The notes: generated by a model from the sequence alone, not told the origin. A stretch of 46,606 bases of DNA from Myxococcota bacterium (GCA_023150835.1 JAKLKB010000003.1:1-46606); one strand, 5' to 3'; positions 1 through 7,228 are shown, numbered from the stretch's first letter. Numbers and translations: made by a program.

Positions 1-38
1 ATCTTGATCGTGATCTCCAACTTTCCTTCGACTGCCAT
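1..38 (-). CDS. 5' end of an unidentified gene, cut by the window edge
   Basis: An ATG at 38-36 on the minus strand opens a frame that runs off the window and reads MAVEGKLEITIK. The start is supported by a strong AAGGAG ribosome binding site six bases upstream. The same frame stays open back to another ATG at 170-168, which would add 44 residues, but no Shine-Dalgarno sequence precedes that codon, so the shorter start is preferred. The gene follows the ribbon-helix-helix-like gene on the same strand and may be in the same operon. Twelve residues are too few to assign a family. Confidence 0.6.
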   Translation of the reverse strand, partial: MAVEGKLEITIK

Positions 39-62
39 CGTTGACTCCTTCGTTTGAAAAGA

Positions 63-79
63 TCTCGGTGAATCCGAGA
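63..79. promoter_or_regulatory. Small perfect inverted repeat ahead of the partial gene
   Basis: TCTCGG and CCGAGA flank a five-base spacer 25 bases upstream of the ATG at 38. It could be an operator or an RNA hairpin in the leader of the truncated gene. There is no T-run, so a terminator is unlikely. The role is unknown. Confidence 0.3.
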
Positions 80-183
80 ACACAGGGACTCTCCAAGCCC
101 CTTTGAGAAATGCGCCGACTTTGACACGGATCTCTCGGCCTTTACGCGCCGACCACGCACTTTGCTGCATGAATCAAACGGTG

Positions 184-906
184 CTAGAGCTTCCATAGTC
201 CGAAGCGTTGCAAAACATCCCGTATGAGTTCGGCGGGTGGGGTCTGGGTACGACGCATCAAGCGAGGGATGTTCTTTCTCTCGGTCGCATGGGCGCTTTT
301 GTCGCGAGCGCGTAACGGTTCCAGCCATTCCCGCACCGTCTTGGTTTCTCCGCCCACAGAGACCCGATAATCGAGACATTCCGCATCACTCCACGCGGAA
401 AAGCCCGTCCCGCCTTTAGGGTGCGTTACGGGTGCGCTCGTTGCGGCATTCTTCGATGGCGGTGACGATGAAGGCTGCGCGACGTTAGCCTCTTGGGAGG
501 TCGGGAATCCGCTCGATGGTTCCGCGTGTTGCGGCTCGGCAGGGGATGCCTGTTCTTCTGGTGGCGAGGACACAGGATCGCTTGTTCTTGGAGGTACAAA
601 AGACACGGATACACCCGACTGAATCGCTTGCTCAAATCTGGCCACAGCCTCCTCAAATCTCCCCATGCCTTCGATCCATGCAGACACCACAGATGGCAAA
701 GGTTCGGTGTGTTCATTGGGGTGCTTTTGCGGTGCAAACGCCGTGCAAAGGCACCACGCCACCACATCCGCTCTCGATACGCCCCATGCGTCCGCGTGAG
801 CTTTCAAAAGAGCCGAAGCTTGTGGGGGTAAGCGCAATGTGTGACTCTCTCGTTTGCCTTCCAAAGCGAGGTGCAGATCCGAGGGCTTGTTTTGTGTCGG
901 GTGCAT
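184..906 (-). CDS. Ribbon-helix-helix-like hypothetical protein with Pro/Ser-rich linker
   Basis: This is a 240-residue protein. The chosen ATG at 906 has AAAGGAG ten bases upstream; an in-frame start 14 codons earlier lacks a comparable site. The N-terminal third (LRLPPQASALLKAHADAWGV, then SRADVVAWCL) resembles the strand-helix-helix pattern of RHH DNA-binding proteins, but this is pattern reading and not a family match. Residues about 95-170 form a low-complexity linker rich in Pro, Ser, Glu and Ala. The C-terminal part (about 170-240) is a charged, compact-looking domain containing a DAECLDYRV segment and many Arg/Lys residues. It lies about 100 bp downstream of the DUF2493 gene on the same strand, so co-transcription is likely. 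It could be a plasmid- or phage-type accessory regulator. No specific function is claimed. Confidence 0.6.
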   Translation of the reverse strand: MHPTQNKPSDLHLALEGKRESHTLRLPPQASALLKAHADAWGVSRADVVAWCLCTAFAPQKHPNEHTEPLPSVVSAWIEGMGRFEEAVARFEQAIQSGVSVSFVPPRTSDPVSSPPEEQASPAEPQHAEPSSGFPTSQEANVAQPSSSPPSKNAATSAPVTHPKGGTGFSAWSDAECLDYRVSVGGETKTVREWLEPLRARDKSAHATERKNIPRLMRRTQTPPAELIRDVLQRFGLWKL

Positions 907-1008
907 AGCGGGTGCGCTCCTTTGTCCGTCGTTTCGCCAAAGCATCACGCATGCACCCTAACGCGGGTGCGCTTCTTTGGCAAGCCCCCATCGTCCCCCA
1001 AACCCCGC

Positions 1009-1368
1009 TCACACACGGAAGACAAAAACAGAAAGGCCCGATGCTTGGGCCATCTGGATCGTGTGCTGTGTACCCCGCGACCGACCATCCCACACCGCGA
1101 TCAACTGGCCCGCCTCTCCTGCATAGGCGACCATCTGTTGGTTGCGGCGTGGCCCTGCACTCCGTCCAAAACGCGACCAGTCGGGCAAAAAGCGACGCAC
1201 AGGTATCCAATGCAAGCGGGCGTACCGCTCTGCCAAACGATCCACCCCATACGCTCCACCCGATACCACCTCCGCGACGGAAAAGCCCGATGCTTCGATG
1301 GCGCGGCACACCACACCAAAGTCTCGGATGCTCCGCGAACCTGCGATGATCGTACGCTGCCCTACCAC
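1009..1368 (-). CDS. DUF2493 (SLOG-superfamily, YspA-like) protein
   Basis: The 119-residue product matches DUF2493 signatures: TIIAGSRS near the N-terminus, then SGGAYGVDRLAERYA, then DWSRFGRSAGPRRNQQM, and a Trp/Asp segment AVWDGRSRGT. Members of this Rossmann-like SLOG group are thought to bind nucleotides or nucleotide-derived ligands and are common on plasmids, phages and in defence islands; the ligand here is unknown. A GTG start at 1368 is chosen because GGAGG lies seven bases upstream. A longer GTG-initiated reading would start at 1410 but adds a Trp/Cys-rich stretch outside the domain. It is the first recognisable gene of a minus-strand group with the RHH-like gene downstream. The stretch upstream is the structured 1500-1730 region, which could be its leader. 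Confidence 0.85.
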   Translation of the reverse strand: MVGQRTIIAGSRSIRDFGVVCRAIEASGFSVAEVVSGGAYGVDRLAERYARLHWIPVRRFLPDWSRFGRSAGPRRNQQMVAYAGEAGQLIAVWDGRSRGTQHTIQMAQASGLSVFVFRV

Positions 1369-1375
1369 GACCCAA

Positions 1376-1380
1376 CCTCC
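1376..1380 (-). promoter_or_regulatory. Ribosome binding site fixing the GTG start of the DUF2493 gene
   Basis: GGAGG on the minus strand is spaced seven bases from GTG at 1368-1366. It decides between this start and an upstream GTG at 1410 with no comparable site. Confidence 0.6.
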
Positions 1381-1506
1381 CAAGCAAACGCACGCTGACC
1401 ACGCACCCACCGCAGGATGCGAAGGCTACACGCGCAAAAGCCCCGCTACACACACAGGGCGCACTGCCTGAGGGCAAAAAAAGAACTCTTCGGGCCACGA
1501 GCCGCA

Positions 1507-1570
1507 GTCTAGGGTTTGCCCGACCCTTGGGAGGGACACGCTTTTTTGCCTCAAAAAAGCTGCCCTAGAC
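1507..1570. ncRNA. Candidate three-way-junction RNA structure
   Basis: Three perfect stems nest in 64 bases. GTCTAGGG (1507-1514) pairs with CCCTAGAC (1563-1570). Inside it are CCCT/AGGG (1524-1527 with 1532-1535) and GCTTTTTT/AAAAAAGC (1540-1547 with 1553-1560). No open frame with protein-like composition covers the stretch. The T-rich hairpin alone could act as a terminator on either strand. The structure is predicted by eye and expression is not shown. Confidence 0.35.
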
Positions 1571-1603
1571 GGCCAGGCGAGGGGGCCGGTATACTTTTGA
1601 ACC

Positions 1604-1725
1604 CTCAGGCGAAGCCTTCTTTGTTCCGAGGGGTGGGCGGGCGGGTCATGGGCCGACGAATCGGGGAGGGGCTGGCCCGTCGCCGCCTGAGTGCAGGGCC
1701 AGCGCCGATGCGGTACCCCGACCCG
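1604..1725. ncRNA. Candidate structured RNA with possible pseudoknot
   Basis: GCTGGCCC (1671-1678) pairs perfectly with GGGCCAGC (1696-1703). The loop holds CGCCTGAG (1684-1691), which is fully complementary to CTCAGGCG (1604-1611), giving a potential pseudoknot. CCGA/TCGG closes a CGAA tetraloop at 1653-1664, and CGGGTC (1642-1647) can pair with GACCCG (1720-1725). The stretch is GC-rich, so some complementarity is expected by chance. No match to RNase P, tmRNA, 6S RNA or common riboswitch cores was recognised. Confidence 0.3.
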
Positions 1726-1798
1726 TGAGGAGGCCCTACCACCAAAAAGAGGCGAGCGCATGCGAAGCCACCCTATAGAGATCCCATACGAAGCCCCA

Positions 1799-2032
1799 GC
1801 GGGCCGAAGGCGCGGCGAAAACGAAGCCCAAAGGGCTGAGTCGCCGACCTTCGGCCCGCAACGGCGGAGAGTTGGGGAGATCGTGTATGAAGAGATCGAA
1901 GGTGTAGAGAACGGGTTCTTGTGCATCGCACGTGATCGTAAGCATCACAAAAACACGATGGCTGCGAAAGAATCAGAGAGGCTCACCGTAGCAGATCGGA
2001 GCGAACAAAAACACAAGCTACACAACGCACGA
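1799..2032. repeat. Family D structured repeat, copy 1
   Basis: The copy opens with a long hairpin. GCGGGCCGAAGG (1799-1810) pairs over 12 bp with CCTTCGGCCCGC (1848-1859). Inside are GGCGA/TCGCC and AGCCC-AAA-GGGCT. The body continues as a conserved tract of about 170 bases (GGTGTAGAGAAC, then TTGTGCATCGCACGTGATCG, then GAAAGAATCAGAGAGG). The downstream boundary is approximate. Confidence 0.65.
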
Positions 2033-2208
2033 AAACATCGGATGATTCGACAGTCTCGCAATGTTCAACGCCGACACACGCCACAGCGATCAACGTGAAC
2101 ACCCACAACGCCGAAGGGATGGGGCGTCCCTCGCATCCGTACGTATCACAAACCGCGATGAGAGCGGGTTAATCGCCCTGTTTCATCCAAACAGAGAGAG
2201 AGCTTCCA

Positions 2209-2440
2209 GCGGGCCTTCTGCGCGGCGAAAACGAAGCCCAAAGGGCTGAGTCGCCGACCAAGGCCCGCAACATCCGACTTACGGGGAGATCGAAAAGAAG
2301 GTGTAGAAATCAGGGTCTTGTGCGTCGTACGTGATCCAAAACCACGATGGTTGCGAAAGAATCAGACAGGCTCGCCGTAGCAAATCGGAACAAACAGAAG
2401 CACAAGCAGCGCAAGCTACGCAAGGAAACGCTTGTTGCGA
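2209..2440. repeat. Family D structured repeat, copy 2
   Basis: The order is the same as in copy 1. The outer helix is GCGGGCCTT (2209-2217) with AAGGCCCGC (2260-2268). It is still fully paired although the inner base pairs differ from copy 1, which is compensatory change. The inner GGCGA/TCGCC and AGCCC-AAA-GGGCT stems are unchanged. The downstream tract is diverged. Confidence 0.65.
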
Positions 2441-2499
2441 TATCAACACCGAAACAAGCGCAACGTTTCTTTCCAAACCACCACAACAACACACTCAAG

Positions 2500-2735
2500 G
2501 CGGGCCTTCTGCGCGGCGAAAACGAAGCCCGCAAGGGCTGAGTCGCCGACCGAGGCCCGCAACATCCGACTTACGGGGAGATCATATCTGGAAAGGTCGA
2601 AGGTGTAGAGAACGGGGCCTTGTGCATCGCACGTGATCGCGAGCAACACAAAGGTACGATGGATACGGAAGAATCAGAAAGGATCACCGTAGCAGATAGA
2701 AACAAACGGAAGCGAAAGCAGCGCAACCCCCCGTA
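2500..2735. repeat. Family D structured repeat, copy 3
   Basis: The outer helix is GCGGGCCTT (2500-2508) with GAGGCCCGC (2552-2560), eight pairs plus one T-G wobble. The inner stem AGCCC/GGGCT is now closed by GCAA, a GNRA tetraloop, on the plus strand. The conserved tract ends at the 3' end of brnA. Confidence 0.65.
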
Positions 2736-3056
2736 TTACGGTTCTGTACGCTCTTCTTTCTTCAGCGAAGCAAAGGCTTCTCCCACCAACTGTCCCAATT
2801 CGGCGCGCAAAAGCTCTGTCACTCCTTGCTTGATCAACCATTCCCGCAAGGCTCGGTTGATCAGGCTTTGGTATCCTCTTTCCCCTGCCCTCTTTTTGAA
2901 TTCCTCGATCAGTTCGCCATCCAAACGAATTGTGATCTTTGTTTTCCCGCTTTCTGCACGTCTTGCTTCTCGCTCTCGCAATCCCGTTTGTTTTTCCCGC
3001 CTTGGCGCAGTTTCCCGCATCCATGCCTCGTAATCAACTTCTTTGTTCGTACTCAT
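2736..3056 (-). CDS. brnA: BrnA-type antitoxin (ribbon-helix-helix)
   Basis: The 106-residue product has a charged N-terminal arm and then the RHH core KTKITIRLDGELIEEFKKRA followed by GYQSLINRALREWL, the usual BrnA arrangement. BrnA neutralises the BrnT ribonuclease and, with it, typically represses their shared promoter. The ATG at 3056 lies inside the last 23 bases of brnT, so the genes overlap and are probably translationally coupled, toxin first, as in other BrnT/BrnA loci. The C-terminus (about 80-106) is longer and more acidic/basic than the bare RHH fold. Assignment rests on the RHH pattern and the neighbour. Confidence 0.85.
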   Translation of the reverse strand: MSTNKEVDYEAWMRETAPRREKQTGLREREARRAESGKTKITIRLDGELIEEFKKRAGERGYQSLINRALREWLIKQGVTELLRAELGQLVGEAFASLKKEERTEP

Positions 3057-3315
3057 CTACCCACCTTCCCGTCGCTTCAAACGCAGTGATGATTCGGCAC
3101 AACGGCAACTCTTCGTCGCTGTACACCACAACCAAGAGCCGCCCTGTTTCCGTCTGGCCCAGCCATATCCAACGCTCTTCTTCCCATTGCGCTTCATCGG
3201 CTTGTTCAAAACCATTCGAATCTTCGAGCGCGTTGACAACTTCGTAGAACATCACATCGTGCTTTTTCTGCACTTTTCGGTACTTCTCTTCATCCCACAC
3301 ATACCCCACGTCCAT
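3034..3315 (-). CDS. brnT: BrnT-type ribonuclease toxin
   Basis: The 93-residue product begins MDVGYVWDEEKYRKVQKKHD. It matches the BrnT pattern of an aromatic-Trp-Asp start, a Lys-rich helix and a KH motif, followed by MFYEVVNALED. The second half (GRLLVVVYSDEELPLCRIIT, then AFEATGRWVDEYEQRS) matches the BrnT beta-sheet and C-terminal helix carrying RII and YE residues. BrnT proteins are RelE-fold ribonucleases that inhibit translation. Start 3315 is fixed by AAAGGAGG ten bases upstream; earlier in-frame codons read into low-quality sequence. It overlaps brnA by 23 bases. Confidence 0.85.
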   Translation of the reverse strand: MDVGYVWDEEKYRKVQKKHDVMFYEVVNALEDSNGFEQADEAQWEEERWIWLGQTETGRLLVVVYSDEELPLCRIITAFEATGRWVDEYEQRS

Positions 3316-3410
3316 TCTTTCTGAACCTCCTTTGCGATGGACAAATGTACATACAACATATGCACCACCAAAGCAAAACGTCAACGACGCTTGTCGAAAA
3401 GAACCCAAAG

Positions 3411-3441
3411 CGGGCCGAAGGCGCTTGCTTGTCGACGCAAG
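3411..3441. repeat. Fragment of family D hairpin arm plus small stem
   Basis: GCGGGCCGAAGGCGC (3411-3425) repeats the left arm of family D copy 1 without its partner arm. It runs into CTTGC/GCAAG, a small inverted repeat. It lies between brnT and the parD relic and probably marks an old copy. Confidence 0.4.
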
Positions 3442-3484
3442 AGATGACAAAGATTAGCCGTTTTTGTTATCAAAAGAGATCTCT

Positions 3485-3568
3485 ATGAACGTATCACTCG
3501 CCCCCGATCTGGAAAAGTTCATTGAAAAAAAACTCGAAACGGGCCTGTATAGCTCGGCCTCTGATCGG
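3485..3568 (+). pseudogene. Truncated parD-type antitoxin gene
   Basis: From ATG 3485 the frame reads MNVSLAPDLEKFIEKKLETG and then LYSSASD, which is a typical ParD/CopG-like antitoxin N-terminus. The homology stops around 3565-3568, just where family members continue with the VxREALR helix. The frame then runs into unrelated Cys-rich sequence and the family A element. No parE toxin gene follows. This is best read as the relic of a second toxin-antitoxin locus beside brnTA. Confidence 0.7.
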
Positions 3569-3608
3569 GGCGCAGGGTGTGAGACCCTCTGTTGTTCGTC
3601 TCTGTGTA

Positions 3609-3720
3609 GGAGTTACGCAGTTGAAAAGGAAACCCCTGAGATGTCAGCACATTGTAGGGGCGGTTCGCGAACCGCCCGCGCCCGAACATGGGCCTTTTTC
3701 GTATCCAACCGCGTAAGTCC
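3609..3720 (+). mobile_element. Family A MITE-like element, copy 1, with target duplication
   Basis: This 112-bp element has ends GGAGTTACGCAGTT and AACCGCGTAAGTCC, near-perfect inverted repeats. Its core contains the palindrome GGGCGGTTCGCGAACCGCCC with a neighbouring GGGCCTTTTTCG. It is flanked by an exact 10-bp direct repeat TCTCTGTGTA (3599-3608 and 3721-3730), the expected trace of transposition. It has no coding capacity. Confidence 0.85.
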
Positions 3721-3732
3721 TCTCTGTGTATA

Positions 3733-3880
3733 GAAGTGACGCCGTTGCAAAAAAAAGCCGTGCTCGCGGACGCCCAAGCGACAGAGTCATTCGCCTTGAA
3801 AAACCTGCGATCTCTTCGCCGATACAGGGTCCATAGAGCCGCGCTCCCTTGTGGGGCGTGGGGTGACACCCCACCAAACA
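3733..3880 (+). mobile_element. Family C element, degenerate copy
   Basis: The copy carries the family C landmarks in order: CAAGCGACAGAGTC, GATCTCTTCGCC, GGGTCCATAGAGC, CTCCCTTGTGGGG, and the palindrome GTGGGGTGACACCCCAC. It starts directly after the family A element. The outer ends are poorly preserved. Confidence 0.6.
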
Positions 3881-3915
3881 AAAAGCAAAAGAAAAAACAA
3901 ACAAAGAACACCGAT

Positions 3916-5175
3916 TCACCGCAAAAACACGCGCTCACCCCAAGGACAAGCGAAGTCACCCGCGCAGGTGAGAACCCACAACACAGGCAAAACGGGCGGA
4001 GATTCGGGGAAAGGGCCGAATCCATCGGTAAAATAGACGACACCTTCGGGACGATGCTGGCGGAGGAAGTCGCCTTGAAAGGGAGGGCGAAGGTCGGTGC
4101 CACCGCGCCCCATGACGGAGCGCAAAGGCCCGCCTTTGTAGGTGGAGACGCGATGGATGATCGCATCGCATTCAACGAGCAAGATCGTGGAGAGCGAGAC
4201 GAGGTGTTGGAGTTGTGTGCTGATGGCGAGGAGTTCTTGGGTCGAGATGCTTGCGGAGGTATCGATGACCACGAGCAGACGGGGTTTTTCGCCTTGAGAG
4301 ATCAAGCGCCGTCGGCCCGGGATCAAGCCGACGTGTTGGGGAAAGCGTCGGTTGGGGGTATCGTAGCGATGGATCGGCTTGCGCAGGCGACTGGCAAAGA
4401 TCTGCAACGCGGCCTTCCAATCCATCGAGCCTTTGGGAAATTGGGAAGGATGGACTTGAGCGAGCATCTCTTGGAGGTAGGCGGGTTCGCGGCCTGCGAG
4501 GCGATGGTGAGAGGGCTGTTGTTTGGCTTCTTCAGCGACAGCTTCAAGGATCTTTTCGACGGCACGCTCACGAAGGAGCATCGAGGGCAAGTGTCGGCCA
4601 AGAGCAGAAGAATTCTCTCCGACGGCATCAGCCTCACCTTCGGCATCGCAGACGATCAGCCACAGATGGCTATCCATCAGGGCTTTGAGTTTGGATTCCG
4701 GGTCTTTGCCTTCGGCGAGAGCCTTCACCAAGCAGTCATAACGGGTCATGGTGCTTTGATGGGGTCGGATGCCGTATTCATAAAAGCCATCAATGGTCAT
4801 CGGATGACCCGGCAAAGGCTCTTTGATGTATTCGTTGGCGGATATCTCCATCGCGACGGTCATCAGGGGCGCAAAGGCGACATCGAAGAACTTGGTGTGG
4901 CTGGTGTGTCCCAAGACGACGTGATGGATCTCGTGCAACAAAACGCCTGAAAGATACGGAAGACGCGCAGGGTTAGAGAAGTACGAAAGCGAGACGTGCA
5001 GATACAAACGACCTTGGCTTTCGGAAACGCCCATCACTTCGACGCTTTCATCGGCAAGAATGGTCATCCTTGCCAACACCGCTACATACAACGGATAGCG
5101 TTGTAAAAACCCCATCGGGCGGAGCGTTTGAAAGAACCAATCTTGCGGTACGGCTTGCGGTGTGGTTTGTGACAT
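3916..5175 (-). CDS. VWA-like domain protein with zinc-metallopeptidase-like N-terminus
   Basis: A 419-residue protein. Residues 81-90 are HEIHHVVLGH, an HExxH zinc signature with a following GH, in the N-terminal metallopeptidase-like domain found in this VWA-like family (COG3864/DUF2201 type). The C-terminal third has a MIDAS-like DTSAS at about 305-309, a TD pair at about 360-361 and YFTDGFG later, typical of a von Willebrand A fold. Proteins of this type pair with a MoxR AAA+ ATPase. The partner is the next gene upstream on the same strand, but 549 bp of repeats separate them. The pair probably acts as a chaperone-like or metal-insertion module on an unknown substrate. The start ATG 5175 is the first of the frame. 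Confidence 0.8.
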   Translation of the reverse strand: MSQTTPQAVPQDWFFQTLRPMGFLQRYPLYVAVLARMTILADESVEVMGVSESQGRLYLHVSLSYFSNPARLPYLSGVLLHEIHHVVLGHTSHTKFFDVAFAPLMTVAMEISANEYIKEPLPGHPMTIDGFYEYGIRPHQSTMTRYDCLVKALAEGKDPESKLKALMDSHLWLIVCDAEGEADAVGENSSALGRHLPSMLLRERAVEKILEAVAEEAKQQPSHHRLAGREPAYLQEMLAQVHPSQFPKGSMDWKAALQIFASRLRKPIHRYDTPNRRFPQHVGLIPGRRRLISQGEKPRLLVVIDTSASISTQELLAISTQLQHLVSLSTILLVECDAIIHRVSTYKGGPLRSVMGRGGTDLRPPFQGDFLRQHRPEGVVYFTDGFGPFPESPPVLPVLWVLTCAGDFACPWGERVFLR

Positions 5176-5724
5176 AGCGACTATCCAAACGATTGAGGCG
5201 TCACGCGAAATCCGCCTATGGTGTGATCGACATCTGTAGGGGCAGCCCCCTGTGGCTGCCCGACCACAGGGCGTTTACAACTTGTGACCGCTATCATAAA
5301 GTCTTTGCTTGCCAAAGTGTGGCTGCCCGACCACAGGGCGTTTACAACGGATCGCATCGACCCTTTGTGTACACTTCTCTCGGAACTCGTATGGCGCAGT
5401 ACTCCGAGTCTCATAAGTAAGTATCACTAAGTTTCTTCAGCTTTCGCGCCCGAAGAACGGGTTCGTTCAAAACAGATGGCGATGAAGAGGTCACCGACGC
5501 AACAGATCGAGGGCAGGCACGGGGGCCTGCCCCTACGAAACACCGTGTGATTTCCAACACGTAGGGGCAACCATGTGTGGTTGCCCTTGCTGAAATGTGT
5601 TGCCTCTTGATGCCTCTCTCATGGCGTTGGTTTGAACGGACCCCGAAGAACCTTGCTGCTCAAGCACCAAAGTTACAAAAATCAAGCGATACTGACTTAC
5701 CAACCAACACCGAACAAGAGGTGC
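5176..5724. repeat. Repeat-filled gap between the VWA and MoxR genes
   Basis: No gene is seen in this 549-bp stretch. Besides the family B copy it contains two further hairpins: GGGCAGGC/GCCTGCCC near 5511-5533, and GGGCAACCA/TGGTTGCCC near 5563-5586, a perfect 9-bp stem. All share the GTAGGGGC flank seen in the family B core. The region downstream of 5600 shows no recognisable signal. Confidence 0.6.
5203..5393 (+). mobile_element. Family B element, degenerate expanded copy
   Basis: The left end ACGCGAAATCCGCC and the right end CGGAACTCGTAT resemble the family B inverted ends. The core has the GTAGGGGCAGCCCCCTGTGG stem typical of the family. A 30-bp segment beginning GTGGCTGCCCGACC occurs twice (about 5254 and 5320), making this copy longer than the 115-bp standard. 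Confidence 0.5.
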
Positions 5725-7035
5725 CTATCCAAGCAGTCCGAGGTCTTTGAGGTCTTTTGCAAAGCTGTGCAACATGCGCTCGGGAAGGGCTTTGCAGATC
5801 TCCAAGAGGTCGCGAAGGGCTAGGCGGACGGAGTTGTTTTTGCGAAGCATCTGGAGCTTTTCGTGATGGCGAAAGAAGGCGATGGTTGCGCGGAAAAACA
5901 AGCCCAACCAATGATCGTGGCGTTCTTTAACCCATGCGCGGAGGGTCTTGGCGGCGGAGGACGTCTTGAAGTTGCCTTCAAGCAGCGCATCGGGCGGATA
6001 CAAGGACGGCAACAAAGCGAAGGCCGAAGGATTTTTGAAGAGAGCTTCTTGCAACGATTCACGGGAATCCCCGGGCAGCGCCTGCAAAAGGGAATGGATC
6101 GAAGAAGAAGAGAGGCGCTTTTGATCGAGGCGCAAAGTGATCTCAGCGGGTGCTTGCAGCAAAGGGCGCAAGCGTTGGCATAGCTCATCGACTTGATCGG
6201 TCTTTCCGACGTCGATCCAGCCCGCCAAACGCGCCAAGACAGCAGGATCTTTGTCTGCCGAAGCCAGCCAGAGATCGGGATCAAAGAGATCTTCTTCGCT
6301 GCCGATATGCTGCATCTCAGGCCGTGCAAGCAAGACATCGACCCAAGAAGGCGGAAGATATCCACCCAAAAGCTCCGCCAGAAAAGAGCGATCAGCACGA
6401 TCCATCGGCGAAAGCCCCGCCAAAAGGCGCGAAGCATACGTCCATGTACGCGGTGGTACGGTCTCAAAGAAGCGATCGTGATCACGCGCCATCCCCAAGA
6501 TCGCCCGATGAATCCCCGCATCGACGGCCCACGCAAGCCAATGCGTGCGATCTGCATAAACACGAACTTGCAGAAATCGCGCACGCAGCGCAGGATCGAG
6601 CGGTGTGACATGATAATCTTCTCCTTCGGGGTTGATCGCAGCACAAGTCGACCAGCCTTCTGGGAGAGCGTAGCTATGGAGCTTTCGAGCGGTGAGTAGC
6701 TGGAGTGCGGGTTGCTGCATATAACGCTCGGCGCGATTGAGCTCTTCAAGCATCAACACACCTGCCCCATCTTGCGGCAAGATCGCAGGAGCCGCATACA
6801 CGGTGCGCCCATCTTGGATCTGCGGAAGACCCACCAGATCAGGTGGCTCCAACAAGCTCAGATCCAACACGCAACAACCGATCCCCAACTGGCGCGCTGT
6901 CTCCTGCAAGATCTCGCTCTTTCCTATCCCCGTAGCGCCTTCCAACAACACAGGCAAACGCGCTTGATACGCCGCCTTTAACAAACGAACCAGTCTCGCC
7001 CCAACCGGCAACGATACCATCCACTTCGTCTCCAT
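5725..7035 (-). CDS. MoxR-type AAA+ ATPase
   Basis: A 436-residue ATPase. Walker A is GATGIGKS at residues 33-40, Walker B is VLMLEELNRAE at about 93-103, and a sensor-1 Asn lies in AAINPEGED near 135. The loop DLVGLPQIQDGRTVYAAPAI between the Walker boxes and the ALRARFLQV segment fit the MoxR clade. The C-terminal 200 residues are helical and unassigned. MoxR ATPases work with VWA proteins in protein maturation or stress functions; the downstream gene encodes such a protein. The ATG at 7035 is preceded by an AGGAAGGA site. The gene runs divergently from the Septu-like pair. Confidence 0.85.
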   Translation of the reverse strand: METKWMVSLPVGARLVRLLKAAYQARLPVLLEGATGIGKSEILQETARQLGIGCCVLDLSLLEPPDLVGLPQIQDGRTVYAAPAILPQDGAGVLMLEELNRAERYMQQPALQLLTARKLHSYALPEGWSTCAAINPEGEDYHVTPLDPALRARFLQVRVYADRTHWLAWAVDAGIHRAILGMARDHDRFFETVPPRTWTYASRLLAGLSPMDRADRSFLAELLGGYLPPSWVDVLLARPEMQHIGSEEDLFDPDLWLASADKDPAVLARLAGWIDVGKTDQVDELCQRLRPLLQAPAEITLRLDQKRLSSSSIHSLLQALPGDSRESLQEALFKNPSAFALLPSLYPPDALLEGNFKTSSAAKTLRAWVKERHDHWLGLFFRATIAFFRHHEKLQMLRKNNSVRLALRDLLEICKALPERMLHSFAKDLKDLGLLG

Positions 7036-7093
7036 CCACTTCTATCCTTCCTCTTCTTGATAAGCGTCCGTCTTGTTGTGTTGGGTTTATTTT

Positions 7094-7228
7094 ATGGGGC
7101 GAGGTACCAAACCCCGCAAGGGACTATCGCCCCTTGACCCCATATTGGCGGAAGAACAAAAGCGTTTCAAACCCACAGCGCTGCCGCTTGGGGTGGCGCG
7201 AACACGGGTTTTTTGGCCACTACACCAC
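7094..7228 (-). mobile_element. Family C element, copy in minus orientation
   Basis: Read on the minus strand it has GTTTTTTGGCC-type sequence, AACACG, an AAGCG(A/G)CAG landmark, GGGGTCAAGGGGCG and CCTTGCGGGGTTTGG. The ends are decayed. It occupies most of the divergent promoter region between the MoxR and ptuA-like genes. Confidence 0.55.

Larger units (their letters stand above)
1369..2735. other. 1.37-kb gene-free stretch between DUF2493 and brnA
   Basis: No convincing gene is present. Open frames here are Arg/Ser/Pro-rich and lack ribosome binding sites. The first third holds the structured candidates at 1507-1725. The rest is taken up by three diverged copies of the family D repeat (starting near 1799, 2209 and 2500). 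Confidence 0.7.

Noticed and set aside
1500-1730. RNase P RNA, tmRNA, 6S RNA or group II intron
   Set aside because: No GAGGAAAGUCC-type core, tag-peptide frame or domain V-like hairpin was found on either strand by eye.
1426-1948. Minus-strand frames such as 1426-1926 and 1736-1948
   Set aside because: Their translations are Ser/Arg/Pro-rich, lie over the structured repeats and lack ribosome binding sites.
3688-4950. Long plus-strand open frame (420 codons) opposite the VWA gene
   Set aside because: It is antisense to a gene with clear motifs, has no ribosome binding site and begins inside a repeat. Such antisense frames are expected from codon bias.
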